A stretch of 50,369 nt of DNA from an uncultured Bacteroidales bacterium (GCA_944326385.1 CALVDT010000041.1:1-50369), one strand, 5' to 3'. Positions 1 to 9,753 are shown, numbered from the stretch's first letter. Notes: generated from the letters alone by a model not told the origin. Numbers and translations: made by a program.

Positions 1-3000
1 TTGTGCTTGCTGGGCCCGTATGCCTCCGGCTTTCCGGGATCGCCTTGACTGCCGGTGTCTTTCCCGTCAGCCTGGTTAAGATGTTCCTTGCCGAGAGGGA
101 GTCTGACATAGAAGCGTGAGCCTTTCCCCTTTTCGCTCTCTACCCATATCCTGCCGTTATGGACATCCGCAATCTCCTTGCAGAATGAAAGCCCGATGCC
201 GCTGCTTGCCACACCGTTGAACGAGCCTTCGGAAGTGGATATGAACGGTTCGAAGATAGCTGTCTGCCTGTCTTTCGGAACTCCTATACCGTTGTCCTTC
301 ACCATAATGGTAAAATCCTGTTCTCCATCTTTGCAGAAAATGGCCACTTCTATCCTTCCGCCATCGGCAGTATACTTGAAAGCGTTGGAAATCAGGTTAT
401 ACACCAGCGCCTCTATCCTCACGGAATCCCCCCATATTTCAAGGGAATCCACTGAATGTGTAAGACGCATCTCTATGTGCCTCTCTATGGACATGTCCCT
501 GAAGTCATCATAGACCTGCTTCACCAGCTGGATGATATCTATCTGGCTGATGTTCAGCTGGATCTTGCCTTTTACTATGCGTCTTATGTCCAGAAGCTGG
601 TTCACCAGCGTCATCATTCTTCTGGAATTCTTGTAGACGAGATTCACACTGTACTCGTCCGGTGAGCCTGGGGACATCCTGTGCTTGATATCCTCTATTC
701 CGCCGAGAATCAGAGTCAGAGGAGTCCTCAATTCGTGCGATATGTTCGTGAAGAAACGGCCTTTGATGTCATTCAGGCTCTCCTGAAGCGCCACATCATT
801 CTTCAGTTTCACCGATGTCACGAACATTCTTATCAGTATCAGGACAATGGCGGCGGCTGCCATGCAGTAAAGGCTGATCGCCCACCACGAGGCCCACGGA
901 TGTGGTTTTACCCTGATATCCACCGATACTGTCTGCGGGTCCGAATAGCCGTCTTCCGTGGAGGCCGAAACCATGAACGTGTAATTGCCTGCCGGAATCC
1001 TCGAATAGGACACTGAGGTGCTCCCGTTTGCGGATATCCATTCCTTGTTGTAGCCCTTGAGCCTGTAGAGGTATTTTACATTGCCCTGTATACTGTAATT
1101 CAAGGCAGAGAAGTCGAAACTGAAGAAAGAATAGTCATGCGGGACCACAAGCTTGTCGGACAACGGTTCCCGCTGCCCGTCCACCGTGAATCCGGAAATC
1201 ACGAGATGCTTGTTCTCCGGTTCATAGCTGAAATTGTCGGGATCTATATGATAGACATTGTTCAGCGTTCCGAAGATTATGGTCCCGTCTTCAAGTCTCG
1301 CGCAGGTGGCCTCGCTGAATGTCGTGGAGACCACACCGTAATATTTCGAATAATTGACCACGGACCTGTCCGACATGGATACCTTGGAAATGCCGGTTTC
1401 CGTGGAAAGCCAGATATTCCCGCCGTCATCATCCACGGCTGACAGCACGATATTGCTCCTGAGCCCGTCGGACTTGCTGATTATGTCGAAAACGGGGCCC
1501 GAATCCGTGAAACGCACCTGGTTCAGTCCTCCGCCGAACGTACACAGCCATGTATTGCCGGTCCTGTCCGTAAAAATATAGATAATATCATTGTTCCCGA
1601 GGGAATGTATGTCGCCAGGTATCTTCTGGACCACATGGAAGGATGTGAGTTCGGGATTGACATCAGGATAGAACCATATGAGGCCTCCGACAGTGGCAGC
1701 CAGCATCCTTCCGTCCGGCATGCAATGCACATACCGGACTTTTTCCCCGATATCGAGAGGATAGGACGAGAAATCCCTGTAAACATTGAAAAAACGCAGG
1801 CTGTCGGCATCGGGGAGCATGGACAGGGCACCTCCGTATGTCCCTACCCAGATACGGCCGTCCTTGTCTTCAGCCACGGAATATACATCATCGGAACTCA
1901 GAGACCTCGGATTATTGCCGGCATGACGGAAATGGGCACCGACGGCGTAGCCGCTGCCGCGTTTTTCCATTTTCCACAATCCGTTCCCCTTTGTCCCGAG
2001 CCAGATATTGCCGTCGGTATCCTCGAATACTGAATATATCACCCCGAATCTTTCGGACCCATTTATCTTCCGGCACGATCCCATATCCGGAGAGTAGACA
2101 AAAAGCTCCTGGCTTTTCGTAGCCACCCACACCTTGCCGTTGCTGTCAGTGAGCACTGCCCGCACTTCCGATGACGATACGGGGTCGGAAGAGTCGGACG
2201 GAGGGACTACGACTTCGACCTTCGGAGTGATCACCGTGGCCCTTTCCAGCCCTCTTTTCACCGTAGAGAACCAGAGGACGCCGGAATCATCCACGGTATA
2301 GCATGCGACTCCGTTCATGAAACGGCAGTCAGGCTGTTCCTTGACATTATTCAGCGGGATGATGGAATCGGATTCGCGGTCGTAATAGCCGAAACCGTAA
2401 TTGTTCATCTTTATCCAGACCCTGTCATCCTTCTCCACCACCCTGGCCAGAGTATCCACATAATAAGACATCACATTCCTGTTGTGACGGTAGTGCCTGA
2501 ACGACTGGCGGTCCGGATTCCAGGCGGTGATGCCGGTCCTGTCCGTAACTATCCACAGAAGCCCGTGGGAATCAGGGAACATGTATCTGAGACGGCCTAT
2601 ATCGGCCTTATGGTAGACAGCGGAAAAATCCACAGTGTCAAGACACGCTATGACTCCATCCGCAAATCCGGCATACAGTCTCCTTACGTCCCCTTCCCCC
2701 GTGAGCGTCAGTGAAACCGCCGGCCCTGCAGACTTGTCCGCAAACTCCTTGTGCAGCCGTGTCCCGGTGGTCTTGTCCATGACCATGATCTCCCCTGCGG
2801 ACAGGAAGACAAGCTTGTTGCCGAACTCGGCAAAATCAGTATAGCCGGAATCCCTTGTGACAAGCACAGGCTCTCCGTCCCTTATCGAAGAGAGACCGAC
2901 TTCAGAGACCACGTATATGGTACCTTCCGAATCTTCGAAGATCTCCTTTATCTGCTTGCCTATAGTGTCGGTGGAGATATTCGAGAATATCCGCGGGACA

Positions 3001-3476
3001 AGATCCGGACCCAGCCCGTAAAGTCCGACTCCGGACAATGCAAGCCATACATTCCCGGCCTTGTCACAATGGCATTTGTCCACTCTTGCCTTGGCGAATT
3101 CCGGGGTTATGTCGCCAGGCACTGCCATGAATTTCTCGTTCCGGGAATCGAACCGGTAGATCGAGTTGTCGTATGTCTTCACCCAAAGATACCCGTTTGC
3201 ATCTTCGTCCAGGGACAGTATCCTGTTATGCGACAGATTGGAATAGTCTCCGGGCTGCACGGTATAGTTCACGAAATGGCTGCCGTCGAAGCGGTTCAGC
3301 CCGTACCACGTGGAAATCCATATATATCCGTCCCGGTCCTGAAGTATCTGGCTGATGTAATCGTGAGACAGACCGTCTTCAGAGGAATAATGATCGAAAA
3401 GACAGTCAAGCGGTGCCGCAACAGCCTGCACCGCCAGCATCATATGGATGAGTATGGTATAAAATATCTTCTTCAT
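1..3476 (-). CDS. Hybrid two-component system sensor/regulator (HTCS), 3' part outside window
   Basis: An open frame runs from the ATG at 3476 off the left edge, giving 1158 complete codons. A short signal-like N-terminus is followed by many beta-propeller repeats with motifs such as DGYIW, GNVWL and GRIWVG, then a Y_Y_Y-type domain and a transmembrane segment around residues 865-888. The cytoplasmic kinase has the phospho-acceptor His914 in an FTNISHELRTPL motif, and an ATPase domain with DNGIGVP and GIGLSF (from residue 1093). The receiver and AraC DNA-binding domains usual for this family would lie beyond position 1. Family members sense oligosaccharides in the periplasm and activate glycan-use genes. 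The start overlaps the stop of the pectin esterase gene by ATGA, so translation is probably coupled. By context the ligand is probably a pectin fragment, which is inference. Confidence 0.93.
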   Translation of the reverse strand, partial: MKKIFYTILIHMMLAVQAVAAPLDCLFDHYSSEDGLSHDYISQILQDRDGYIWISTWYGLNRFDGSHFVNYTVQPGDYSNLSHNRILSLDEDANGYLWVKTYDNSIYRFDSRNEKFMAVPGDITPEFAKARVDKCHCDKAGNVWLALSGVGLYGLGPDLVPRIFSNISTDTIGKQIKEIFEDSEGTIYVVSEVGLSSIRDGEPVLVTRDSGYTDFAEFGNKLVFLSAGEIMVMDKTTGTRLHKEFADKSAGPAVSLTLTGEGDVRRLYAGFADGVIACLDTVDFSAVYHKADIGRLRYMFPDSHGLLWIVTDRTGITAWNPDRQSFRHYRHNRNVMSYYVDTLARVVEKDDRVWIKMNNYGFGYYDRESDSIIPLNNVKEQPDCRFMNGVACYTVDDSGVLWFSTVKRGLERATVITPKVEVVVPPSDSSDPVSSSEVRAVLTDSNGKVWVATKSQELFVYSPDMGSCRKINGSERFGVIYSVFEDTDGNIWLGTKGNGLWKMEKRGSGYAVGAHFRHAGNNPRSLSSDDVYSVAEDKDGRIWVGTYGGALSMLPDADSLRFFNVYRDFSSYPLDIGEKVRYVHCMPDGRMLAATVGGLIWFYPDVNPELTSFHVVQKIPGDIHSLGNNDIIYIFTDRTGNTWLCTFGGGLNQVRFTDSGPVFDIISKSDGLRSNIVLSAVDDDGGNIWLSTETGISKVSMSDRSVVNYSKYYGVVSTTFSEATCARLEDGTIIFGTLNNVYHIDPDNFSYEPENKHLVISGFTVDGQREPLSDKLVVPHDYSFFSFDFSALNYSIQGNVKYLYRLKGYNKEWISANGSTSVSYSRIPAGNYTFMVSASTEDGYSDPQTVSVDIRVKPHPWASWWAISLYCMAAAAIVLILIRMFVTSVKLKNDVALQESLNDIKGRFFTNISHELRTPLTLILGGIEDIKHRMSPGSPDEYSVNLVYKNSRRMMTLVNQLLDIRRIVKGKIQLNISQIDIIQLVKQVYDDFRDMSIERHIEMRLTHSVDSLEIWGDSVRIEALVYNLISNAFKYTADGGRIEVAIFCKDGEQDFTIMVKDNGIGVPKDRQTAIFEPFISTSEGSFNGVASSGIGLSFCKEIADVHNGRIWVESEKGKGSRFYVRLPLGKEHLNQADGKDTGSQGDPGKPEAYGPSKH

Positions 3477-5152
3477 CGGAACACCTTGAAATACCAGCCG
3501 GAAACCGGACCCAGAATATTCCCGGGCGTATATTCCCGGACATCCTTTTCCTTAAGGAAATGCGACCATTCCACCCGCTCACGGGGATCGGCAGCCCCCG
3601 GACCGTAATTGCCGTACTCGGCATAGAACGAGGTCTTCTCCGCATCTTTCTTGTTCCAGTTATGCCATCCTTCAGGCAGGATATGATCCCCGAGACTGCA
3701 TCCGATGAATACGGTTTTCGCATATGGTCTCCACGGACGGCCGAGATACACTTCATCGATACCTTCGGCATGGATCAGCCTGCAGTTCCTGAATACGTAG
3801 CCCCATTCCTGGTCTTCCGGTGTGGAGGCTGCGGTGACGTAGCTGTCCTTCTTGCTGAGGATGACGCAGTCCTCGAACCATGCGGTGGAAAACCCGAAAA
3901 TGAAATCGGTGGTACCTTCGATATGGCAGTTCCTGAAAAACTGTCTCTGTCCAGGTCCGAATGTGTATATCGTATCCTGATTCGCCACAAACCTGCAGTT
4001 GATGAAAGCCACCCTGTCTCCGTTTACCGTGATGGCGCATGCCTGGGCTATTTCCTTCCCGCTTCCTGCCGCATTCTCGAATGTAAGGTTCTCTGCAAGG
4101 AAATCATCGGCATGGAGGAAGACAGTGGAAGTAGCCGATGTACCCATTTCATATCCCGTAGAGCCTTTCTTCAGGGCGTAGTCGTCCCAGCGGATGATTG
4201 TCGTCAGCGGATCTTCGCCAGTGAGATGCAGTTTCTGCTTGTTCGCCGGTATGGTGACTTTCTCTTCATAGACTCCGGCCCTTATGCGGATGGTGGTCTC
4301 GTCCTGCTTGCAGTAGTCAGGAGCTGCATTTACCGCCTCCTGCACCGTGAAAAAGTCACCGCTGCCGTCCTTTGCCACCACGAAGTCATATTCTTCCAGA
4401 TGATCTGCAAGTTCAGGAATCACATCCACTATGGCAGGAAGCAGAAGTTCGACCAGCTTCCTTGCTCCGGCCACATTCGTATGGGTATTGTCCACAAGAC
4501 CGTCAGGATGGCGGGGACATGTACCGGGTTCTATCCACATGTAGTATTTTCTGGAAGCCTCATCCCCGAGGGATTCCAGCCATTCCTGTGTTATGGCGTT
4601 CGCATCGATCACCGGGATGCCGTACTCTCCGGCAACCTGGAAGACAGCGGCAGGATAATCGCCGTGACAATCCTTTTTCAGACGGCCTTCACCGTCGAAC
4701 CATCTTCTGGACACGGGAGTGAAGAGCACCGGTCTCGCCCCCGTCTTGAGAGCATGGTCTATGAATGTACGGAGATTCTCCTGATACGCTCCGAAAGCAG
4801 GGGCATATCTGGCAGGATCATCAGCCTTTGAATCATTGTGGCCGAACTGGATGAAGAGATAGTCGCCTGGATTCAGATCTTTCTTGACCTGATCCCACAG
4901 GCCTCTGTCAATGAAGCTTTTCGTGCTTCTCCCGTTCCGGGCGTAATTGTACACGCATACGGAAGAATCCAGATGAGAAGGAAGCCTCTGCCCCCATCCC
5001 CGTTCCGGATTCTGTCCTGAGAGATCCTTGTCGGCCATGGTAGAATCCCCCATCAGCCTGAAGACAATCTTTTGTCCACTCTCCTGCCCTGAACCATTGA
5101 AGCTCAGGGTCAGAAGCATGGACGATATTAACGCAATGCAACGGTTCATCAT
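3473..5152 (-). CDS. Two-domain pectin esterase: SGNH/CE12 acetylesterase fused to CE8 pectin methylesterase
   Basis: This 559-residue secreted protein has a signal peptide (about residues 1-22). The first domain is an SGNH hydrolase like rhamnogalacturonan acetylesterases: GDS at 35-37, FGHND around 103-107, and the D221..H224 pair in DNTHTN. From about residue 256 follows a right-handed beta-helix pectinesterase: GSGDF near 263, NQDT with Asp393, GTTDFIFG with Asp416, and LGRPW with Arg472, which are the expected CE8 catalytic residues. It should remove acetyl and methyl esters from pectin so that the GH28 enzyme encoded just upstream can cut the backbone. Both neighbouring junctions in the operon are ATGA overlaps. 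Which pectin region the esterase domain acts on (homogalacturonan or rhamnogalacturonan) cannot be told from sequence. Confidence 0.93.
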   Translation of the reverse strand: MMNRCIALISSMLLTLSFNGSGQESGQKIVFRLMGDSTMADKDLSGQNPERGWGQRLPSHLDSSVCVYNYARNGRSTKSFIDRGLWDQVKKDLNPGDYLFIQFGHNDSKADDPARYAPAFGAYQENLRTFIDHALKTGARPVLFTPVSRRWFDGEGRLKKDCHGDYPAAVFQVAGEYGIPVIDANAITQEWLESLGDEASRKYYMWIEPGTCPRHPDGLVDNTHTNVAGARKLVELLLPAIVDVIPELADHLEEYDFVVAKDGSGDFFTVQEAVNAAPDYCKQDETTIRIRAGVYEEKVTIPANKQKLHLTGEDPLTTIIRWDDYALKKGSTGYEMGTSATSTVFLHADDFLAENLTFENAAGSGKEIAQACAITVNGDRVAFINCRFVANQDTIYTFGPGQRQFFRNCHIEGTTDFIFGFSTAWFEDCVILSKKDSYVTAASTPEDQEWGYVFRNCRLIHAEGIDEVYLGRPWRPYAKTVFIGCSLGDHILPEGWHNWNKKDAEKTSFYAEYGNYGPGAADPRERVEWSHFLKEKDVREYTPGNILGPVSGWYFKVFR

Positions 5153-6783
5153 TTCATTTCGACGTTTTCGTTCCTGTACTGGAAGACATCCGGCCTGTTT
5201 CCGGCGGCATCGGTACAGCCTTCAAGCTTCACATTCCGGCAATTGGCTATACTGAAACCTTTTCCTTCCGACTGTCTTATGTTCACATTCTTCAGTTCCA
5301 CTCCGTCCGAGTATCTTATGTCAGCACCCTTGTCGGCCACGATGTCGCAATTCTCGACTCTGACACCGGCAATGTTCTTTTCCGGAATACCGTTGAAATA
5401 CATGGCTCTGCCCGCTCCGTTACAGGTGATATTCCTGATATGGATCTCCCTGAATTCGGGCGTAGTGATATCGGCAGGGACATACGGTATGTCAAAGCCG
5501 GACAGCTGCCCATCCTCTGCCGCTTCCATTGCGGATTTCCCTCCATAGTGAAGGTCGAAAAGCAACGGTTCGGCCGGTATGTCCGTCATGACTATATCCC
5601 TGATGTGGATATTCCGGACCACACCGCCTCTGCCCCGGCAGCTTTTGAATCTCAGGCCGACATCTGTCCCGAGAAAACTGCAGTTCGATACGGAGATGTT
5701 CTCCACGCCTCCGGACATCTCGCTCCCGACGACGAAGCCGCCATGTCCATGGAAGACAATGCAGTTGTCCACAATAAGATTCCGGCATGGCCTTGCACGC
5801 CTGCGGCCGTCTTCATCCTTTCCGGATTTGATGCAGATGGCATCGTCTCCCACGTCAAAGGAGGAATTCACGAGAATGACACCCTCGCACGAATCTATGT
5901 CTATCCCGTCCCCGTTCTGGGAATACCATGGGTTTCGCACTGTTATATTGTCGATAATCACGTTCCTGCACATCAGAGGATGTATGTTCCAGCAAGGGGA
6001 ATTCTGGAAAAGGACATCTTCAAGCAGGACATTCTCGCAATTCTTCAGCCCTATGAGCACAGGCCGCAGATATGTCTTCACCGACTCCCATTCCTCGTCC
6101 GTTTCGAGCCCCTGAGGCACATTGAATGCATCGCTCACAAGAGACCCCTTGTATGAACTTGAATCCGGATACCACACTTCACCCGAACTGTCGGTAAAGC
6201 CGCCAGAGGCAAGCAGCTTCTTCCACTGGGAAGATGTCATCTTGGATCTCTTGACCTGACGCCACGAGTCGCCCGAACCGTCTATGGTCCCTCCGCCTGT
6301 AATGGAGATATTCCTGGCCCCGTCCGCATTGATCGGAGCTATGCATCTTCTGGTGTCAAGTCCCTCGAAGACTGTCTCTACTATCGGGTACAGATCCCTG
6401 TCAGGGGAAAACAGCATGACGGCATTCGTGGTAAGATGGAGGTCGATATTGTCAAGAAGAGTCACAGGACCGGTTAGCCATATCCCTTCAGGGACTATCA
6501 GATGCCCTCCCCCGAGAGAATCAAGACAGGCTATGGCTTTCCTGAATGCGTCAGTATTCAATGCTATCCCGTCGCCTACACCTCCGAAATCCCTGATGTC
6601 GACTTTCCTGTCAGGGATGGACGGCCGTGAGACCTTCTCCATGCTGAATGGCAGATTCTCATACAGATAGTCATATTCCGCGGTACTGCCTGTCCGGAAA
6701 CATGAAGACAAGGAAGCCATTGTCATGACAATGACCGAAAACGCTGTCGCACAGGACTTGATTTTGCCGGCATCCATAAACAT
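5149..6783 (-). CDS. GH28 family polygalacturonase, lipoprotein
   Basis: The 544-residue protein is a right-handed beta-helix glycosidase of family GH28, which hydrolyses alpha-1,4-galacturonosyl linkages in pectin. Visible family motifs are NGDGIDID (290-297), VGDDAICIKSG with the catalytic Asp pair 313-314, GHGG at 346-349 and LRFKSC near 377-382. The N-terminal stretch ends in LSSC, a lipoprotein cleavage site with Cys28, so the enzyme is probably membrane anchored, possibly at the cell surface. A second ATG at 6777 would give a slightly shorter signal peptide and is equally plausible. It is the first gene of the unit that continues into the esterase and the HTCS gene. Exo- or endo-action and rhamnogalacturonan versus homogalacturonan specificity cannot be decided. 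Confidence 0.92.
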   Translation of the reverse strand: MFMDAGKIKSCATAFSVIVMTMASLSSCFRTGSTAEYDYLYENLPFSMEKVSRPSIPDRKVDIRDFGGVGDGIALNTDAFRKAIACLDSLGGGHLIVPEGIWLTGPVTLLDNIDLHLTTNAVMLFSPDRDLYPIVETVFEGLDTRRCIAPINADGARNISITGGGTIDGSGDSWRQVKRSKMTSSQWKKLLASGGFTDSSGEVWYPDSSSYKGSLVSDAFNVPQGLETDEEWESVKTYLRPVLIGLKNCENVLLEDVLFQNSPCWNIHPLMCRNVIIDNITVRNPWYSQNGDGIDIDSCEGVILVNSSFDVGDDAICIKSGKDEDGRRRARPCRNLIVDNCIVFHGHGGFVVGSEMSGGVENISVSNCSFLGTDVGLRFKSCRGRGGVVRNIHIRDIVMTDIPAEPLLFDLHYGGKSAMEAAEDGQLSGFDIPYVPADITTPEFREIHIRNITCNGAGRAMYFNGIPEKNIAGVRVENCDIVADKGADIRYSDGVELKNVNIRQSEGKGFSIANCRNVKLEGCTDAAGNRPDVFQYRNENVEMK

Positions 6784-6799
6784 GTGGTTTAAGTTTATG

Positions 6800-6807
6800 C
6801 AAAATTA
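6800..6807 (-). promoter_or_regulatory. Possible -7 box for the GH28 operon
   Basis: The minus strand reads TAATTTTG, matching the Bacteroidota -7 consensus TAnnTTTG, 17 bases before the GH28 ATG. No good -33 TTG is seen at the usual distance, so this is a weak call. Confidence 0.35.
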
Positions 6808-6861
6808 AGCACGGGATGTCATCGGGCTGCGGATTTTTTATCATAAAACCATGACTAATCG

Positions 6862-6909
6862 TCAAAGAGAGAGAAGGCAGCCGTATTCCGGCACCTTCTC
6901 TCTCTTTGA
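6862..6909 (-). terminator. Strong hairpin terminator after the DUF4861 gene
   Basis: Perfect 16-bp arms at 6862-6877 and 6894-6909 (AAAGAGAGAGAAGG type) enclose a 16-base loop, 35 bases past the DUF4861 stop. There is no long U-tract, but the 3' arm is pyrimidine-rich and ends in CTCTTTGA. It separates the uxa/kdu run from the GH28 operon. Confidence 0.75.
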
Positions 6910-6943
6910 ATCACTGGTTTCTCTGATGCTGTTATGACGTCAG

Positions 6944-8077
6944 TTATTTTACAGTCACTTTCAGAGGATTTGCCTGTGCATACGCAAAATCCTTGACAGT
7001 CTGGGCCCAAGCCTCAGGAGACTCTACTCCTCCTTTGCTCCAGCCGGAACCGATCCACACATCAGCGCGTTTTCCAGGAGTGATGCTGTACTTGAGGACA
7101 GCATGGCCGTCCATGGTGTCGGCCTCCACGCCTTCTTCAGCCGCATCGACCACGAGACCGACGGAAATGTCTCCGTCCGCATCAGGATCTGCACTGTCGG
7201 AAGCCTTCTCCGTGAATGCTATATAGTAATCTCCGTCAGTTCTGGAAAGTACATCGTGAAGGACAGCTCCGAGCACTACAGGAAGTTCGTCCACAGGTGC
7301 ATTGTACCAGTTGGAAATCTTGATGAAATCGGTGTTCGCATCTATGATGAACTCCCTTTTGAGGGTCGTCTGACGGCCGTCCACATCGAAAGGCTTGTAA
7401 GTGAAAAGGACCTTGGAGCGGATAGGACCGTTGCAGATACGGGTATAAGTCTCATAGTTGTCGCCAAGGACGATCTTGTCATCGGCATATGGTGCGAGAG
7501 CACCGCCGCCGAGAGTATTGGCTACCTTATAGCAGTCCATACCGTCGCCATGGTCATGATGATAGTCGTTCAGTTCATACCTCTTGTCGACTACGAGGGA
7601 TTCCACCCTCTTCAGCCAGATGTCCGGGCCGAGAGTGCGCGGATCTTCAAGGGCAGGGCCATAGACGCGGCCTGCGATCCTGTTGTTCTCGTAGGCATAG
7701 TCATCAAGCCTTTCCGGTACATAACGGCTGAACACGAGAGTGTCATATGCTTCACGCTCCCCGGCCTTGACAGTATAGTCCACGGTAGCTCCGGCAGGTA
7801 CGGCAGCCTGGAAAATCAGTTTAACCATACCGTAATCCTCGGTGTAAACCTGTGAAGGCACCTGTGCTCCTGCAGCGTTCATGACCACCACATTTTCTGC
7901 AGTAATTTCGGGATGAGCCGCCACGATATTGCCGAAATCAAGTTCTACTGTCTCCGCCTGACGGTCCAGTTCAGAATCGTTCGTAATGGAGACCTTCATG
8001 TCCTGCGGTCCGCAGGAAATCATGAACGCAGCTGCCATGACGGCAGCTGCTGTTGAAAATATGCGTTTCATGACCAT
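6944..8077 (-). CDS. DUF4861 domain lipoprotein, pectin-locus associated
   Basis: This 377-residue protein has a lipoprotein-like signal ending in MISC near residue 22 and resembles the DUF4861 family over its full length. Recognisable stretches are the N-terminal sandwich region and the central PDIWLKR and YHHDHGDGMDCYKV segments, rich in His and Asp. Members often sit beside uronate and pectin genes in Bacteroidota, and an enzymatic or binding role on uronate sugars has been suspected, but no activity can be assigned here. The ATG at 8077 shares one base with the kduD stop (TAATG), so the two are co-translated. A second ATG at 8071 is possible. It is the last gene before the strong hairpin at 6862-6909. 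Confidence 0.8.
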   Translation of the reverse strand: MVMKRIFSTAAAVMAAAFMISCGPQDMKVSITNDSELDRQAETVELDFGNIVAAHPEITAENVVVMNAAGAQVPSQVYTEDYGMVKLIFQAAVPAGATVDYTVKAGEREAYDTLVFSRYVPERLDDYAYENNRIAGRVYGPALEDPRTLGPDIWLKRVESLVVDKRYELNDYHHDHGDGMDCYKVANTLGGGALAPYADDKIVLGDNYETYTRICNGPIRSKVLFTYKPFDVDGRQTTLKREFIIDANTDFIKISNWYNAPVDELPVVLGAVLHDVLSRTDGDYYIAFTEKASDSADPDADGDISVGLVVDAAEEGVEADTMDGHAVLKYSITPGKRADVWIGSGWSKGGVESPEAWAQTVKDFAYAQANPLKVTVK

Positions 8078-8871
8078 TATTGAGGCTGTTTACCGATATA
8101 GGCGAGGATACCGCCGTCAACATAAAGGATATGACCGTTCACGAAGTCGGATGCTGAAGATGCAAGGAACACTGCCGGACCCTGGAGATCTTCGGCATTG
8201 CCCCAGCGGGCGGCAGGTGTCTTGGCTACGATGAATGCATCGAACGGATGGCGTGAGCCGTCTGCCTGACGTTCGCGCAGAGGTGCTGTCTGAGGAGTGG
8301 CGATGTAGCCCGGCCCGATACCGTTGCACTGGATGTTGTATTCGCCGTACTCCGATGCGATGTTCCTGGTCAGCATCTTCAGACCGCCTTTTGCAGCAGC
8401 ATATGCAGATACTGTCTCACGGCCGAGTTCGGACATCATCGAGCAGATGTTGATGATCTTTCCGCCGCCGTTCTTGATCATGGAAGGTATCACTGCCTTG
8501 GAGACGATGAACGGACCGTTGAGGTCGATATCTATCACCTGGCGGAACTCTTCAGCCTTCATCTCGATCATAGGGATACGTTTGATGATGCCGGCATTGT
8601 TCACAAGGATGTTGATAGGTCCGAGGTCTTTCTCGATCTTGGCCACGAGTTCCTGCACCTGGTCTTCCTTGGTGACGTCGCATACATAGCCTTTTGCATC
8701 GATACCTTTCTCTTTATAAGAAGCAAGACCCTTGTCCACGAGCTCCTGCTTGATGTCGTTGAAAGCAATTTTTGCTCCTGCCTCGGCAAACGCTGTAGCC
8801 AAGGCGAATCCGATACCGTAAGATGCACCGGTTACAAGTGCCACCTTACCTTCGAGTGAAAAATTTACCAT
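8077..8871 (-). CDS. kduD: 2-dehydro-3-deoxy-D-gluconate 5-dehydrogenase
   Basis: A 264-residue classical short-chain dehydrogenase. The NAD-binding TGASYGIG motif is at residues 14-21, NNAG at 91-94, and the catalytic Ser144, Tyr157 and Lys161 (YAAAK) are in place. KduD reduces 2,5-diketo-3-deoxygluconate (5-keto-4-deoxyuronate isomerised by KduI) to 2-keto-3-deoxygluconate in the cytoplasm. Position directly after kduI supports this choice over the many other SDR activities. The stop is one base into the DUF4861 start. It is 39 bases downstream of kduI. Confidence 0.93.
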   Translation of the reverse strand: MVNFSLEGKVALVTGASYGIGFALATAFAEAGAKIAFNDIKQELVDKGLASYKEKGIDAKGYVCDVTKEDQVQELVAKIEKDLGPINILVNNAGIIKRIPMIEMKAEEFRQVIDIDLNGPFIVSKAVIPSMIKNGGGKIINICSMMSELGRETVSAYAAAKGGLKMLTRNIASEYGEYNIQCNGIGPGYIATPQTAPLRERQADGSRHPFDAFIVAKTPAARWGNAEDLQGPAVFLASSASDFVNGHILYVDGGILAYIGKQPQ

Positions 8872-8910
8872 AAATTTTAGTTTTATTAAGTAGAGTTAAT
8901 ATGACAGTCT

Positions 8911-9753
8911 TTATTTCAGATCCGTAGTGGCGCATCCGTCCATGTCGCCGTAGTCGAGGTTCTCACCGCACATGGCCCAGATGAACGTATAGTTCTTTGT
9001 GGCGCAGTCTGCGTGGATGCTCCATTCCGGAGATATGACGGCCTGGTCAGCCTTCATCCATATATGGCGGGTCTCGTCAGGCTCGCCCATGAAATGGCAG
9101 ACTGCCTGGTCTTCAGGAATCTCGAAATAGAAATAGACCTCCATGCGGCGGTTATGGGTGTGGGCAGGCATGGTGTTCCAGGTGCTGCCCGGTTTCAGCT
9201 CCGTCATTCCCATCTGCAGCTGGCATGTAGGAACGACTTCCTTCACCAGCATCCTGTTTATGACACGGTGGTTGCTCTCCTCAAGGGTGCCGAGTTCCAT
9301 GTGGACAGCTTCGGCACGAGTAGTGAGATGGTCAGGATATGTGGTGTGGGCCGTAGAGCTGCAGAAGTAGAACTTTGCAGGAGCAGCCGGATCGAGACTC
9401 TCGAATGTCACCTTCCTGTCACCCCTTCCGAGATAAAGCGCTTCCTTGTATTCGAGCGTGTATTCCTTGTCACCGGCCTTCACCTTTCCCTTGCCGCCGA
9501 CATTGAAGATGCCGATTTCCCTTCTGGAAAGGAAATAATCCGCCCTGAGGATATCTATAGGCTTGAGTTCAAGCACTTCCTTCACAGGCATTGCACCACC
9601 GGCGATCATCCTGTCATGCATGGTATACACGATATTGATTTCATCGGCCGAGAAGACTGTCTCCATCAGATAGTTCTTCCTGAGCTGGGCTGTGTCGTAA
9701 TGTTTGACGTCCTGCGGATGAGCCGCATACCTTACTTCGCTGTTGATTTTCAT
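8911..9753 (-). CDS. kduI: 5-dehydro-4-deoxy-D-glucuronate isomerase
   Basis: The 280-residue protein is full length for KduI, a cupin-fold zinc enzyme that isomerises 4-deoxy-L-threo-5-hexosulose uronate, the product of unsaturated uronate breakdown. The metal ligands are visible: His198, His200 and Glu205 in PAHTHNRRMEVYFYF and His247 in PEWSIHAD. Its product passes to KduD, encoded next. The gene has its own Bacteroidota-type promoter in the 143-base gap behind uxaA, so it can be expressed apart from the uxa genes. The substrate normally comes from pectin or glycosaminoglycan lyases with a GH88 or GH105 hydrolase, none of which is in this window. Confidence 0.96.
   Translation of the reverse strand: MKINSEVRYAAHPQDVKHYDTAQLRKNYLMETVFSADEINIVYTMHDRMIAGGAMPVKEVLELKPIDILRADYFLSRREIGIFNVGGKGKVKAGDKEYTLEYKEALYLGRGDRKVTFESLDPAAPAKFYFCSSTAHTTYPDHLTTRAEAVHMELGTLEESNHRVINRMLVKEVVPTCQLQMGMTELKPGSTWNTMPAHTHNRRMEVYFYFEIPEDQAVCHFMGEPDETRHIWMKADQAVISPEWSIHADCATKNYTFIWAMCGENLDYGDMDGCATTDLK

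Noticed and set aside
3560-4831. 423-codon plus-strand frame opposite the pectin esterase gene
   Set aside because: Reverse-frame shadow of an enzyme with complete catalytic motifs on the other strand.
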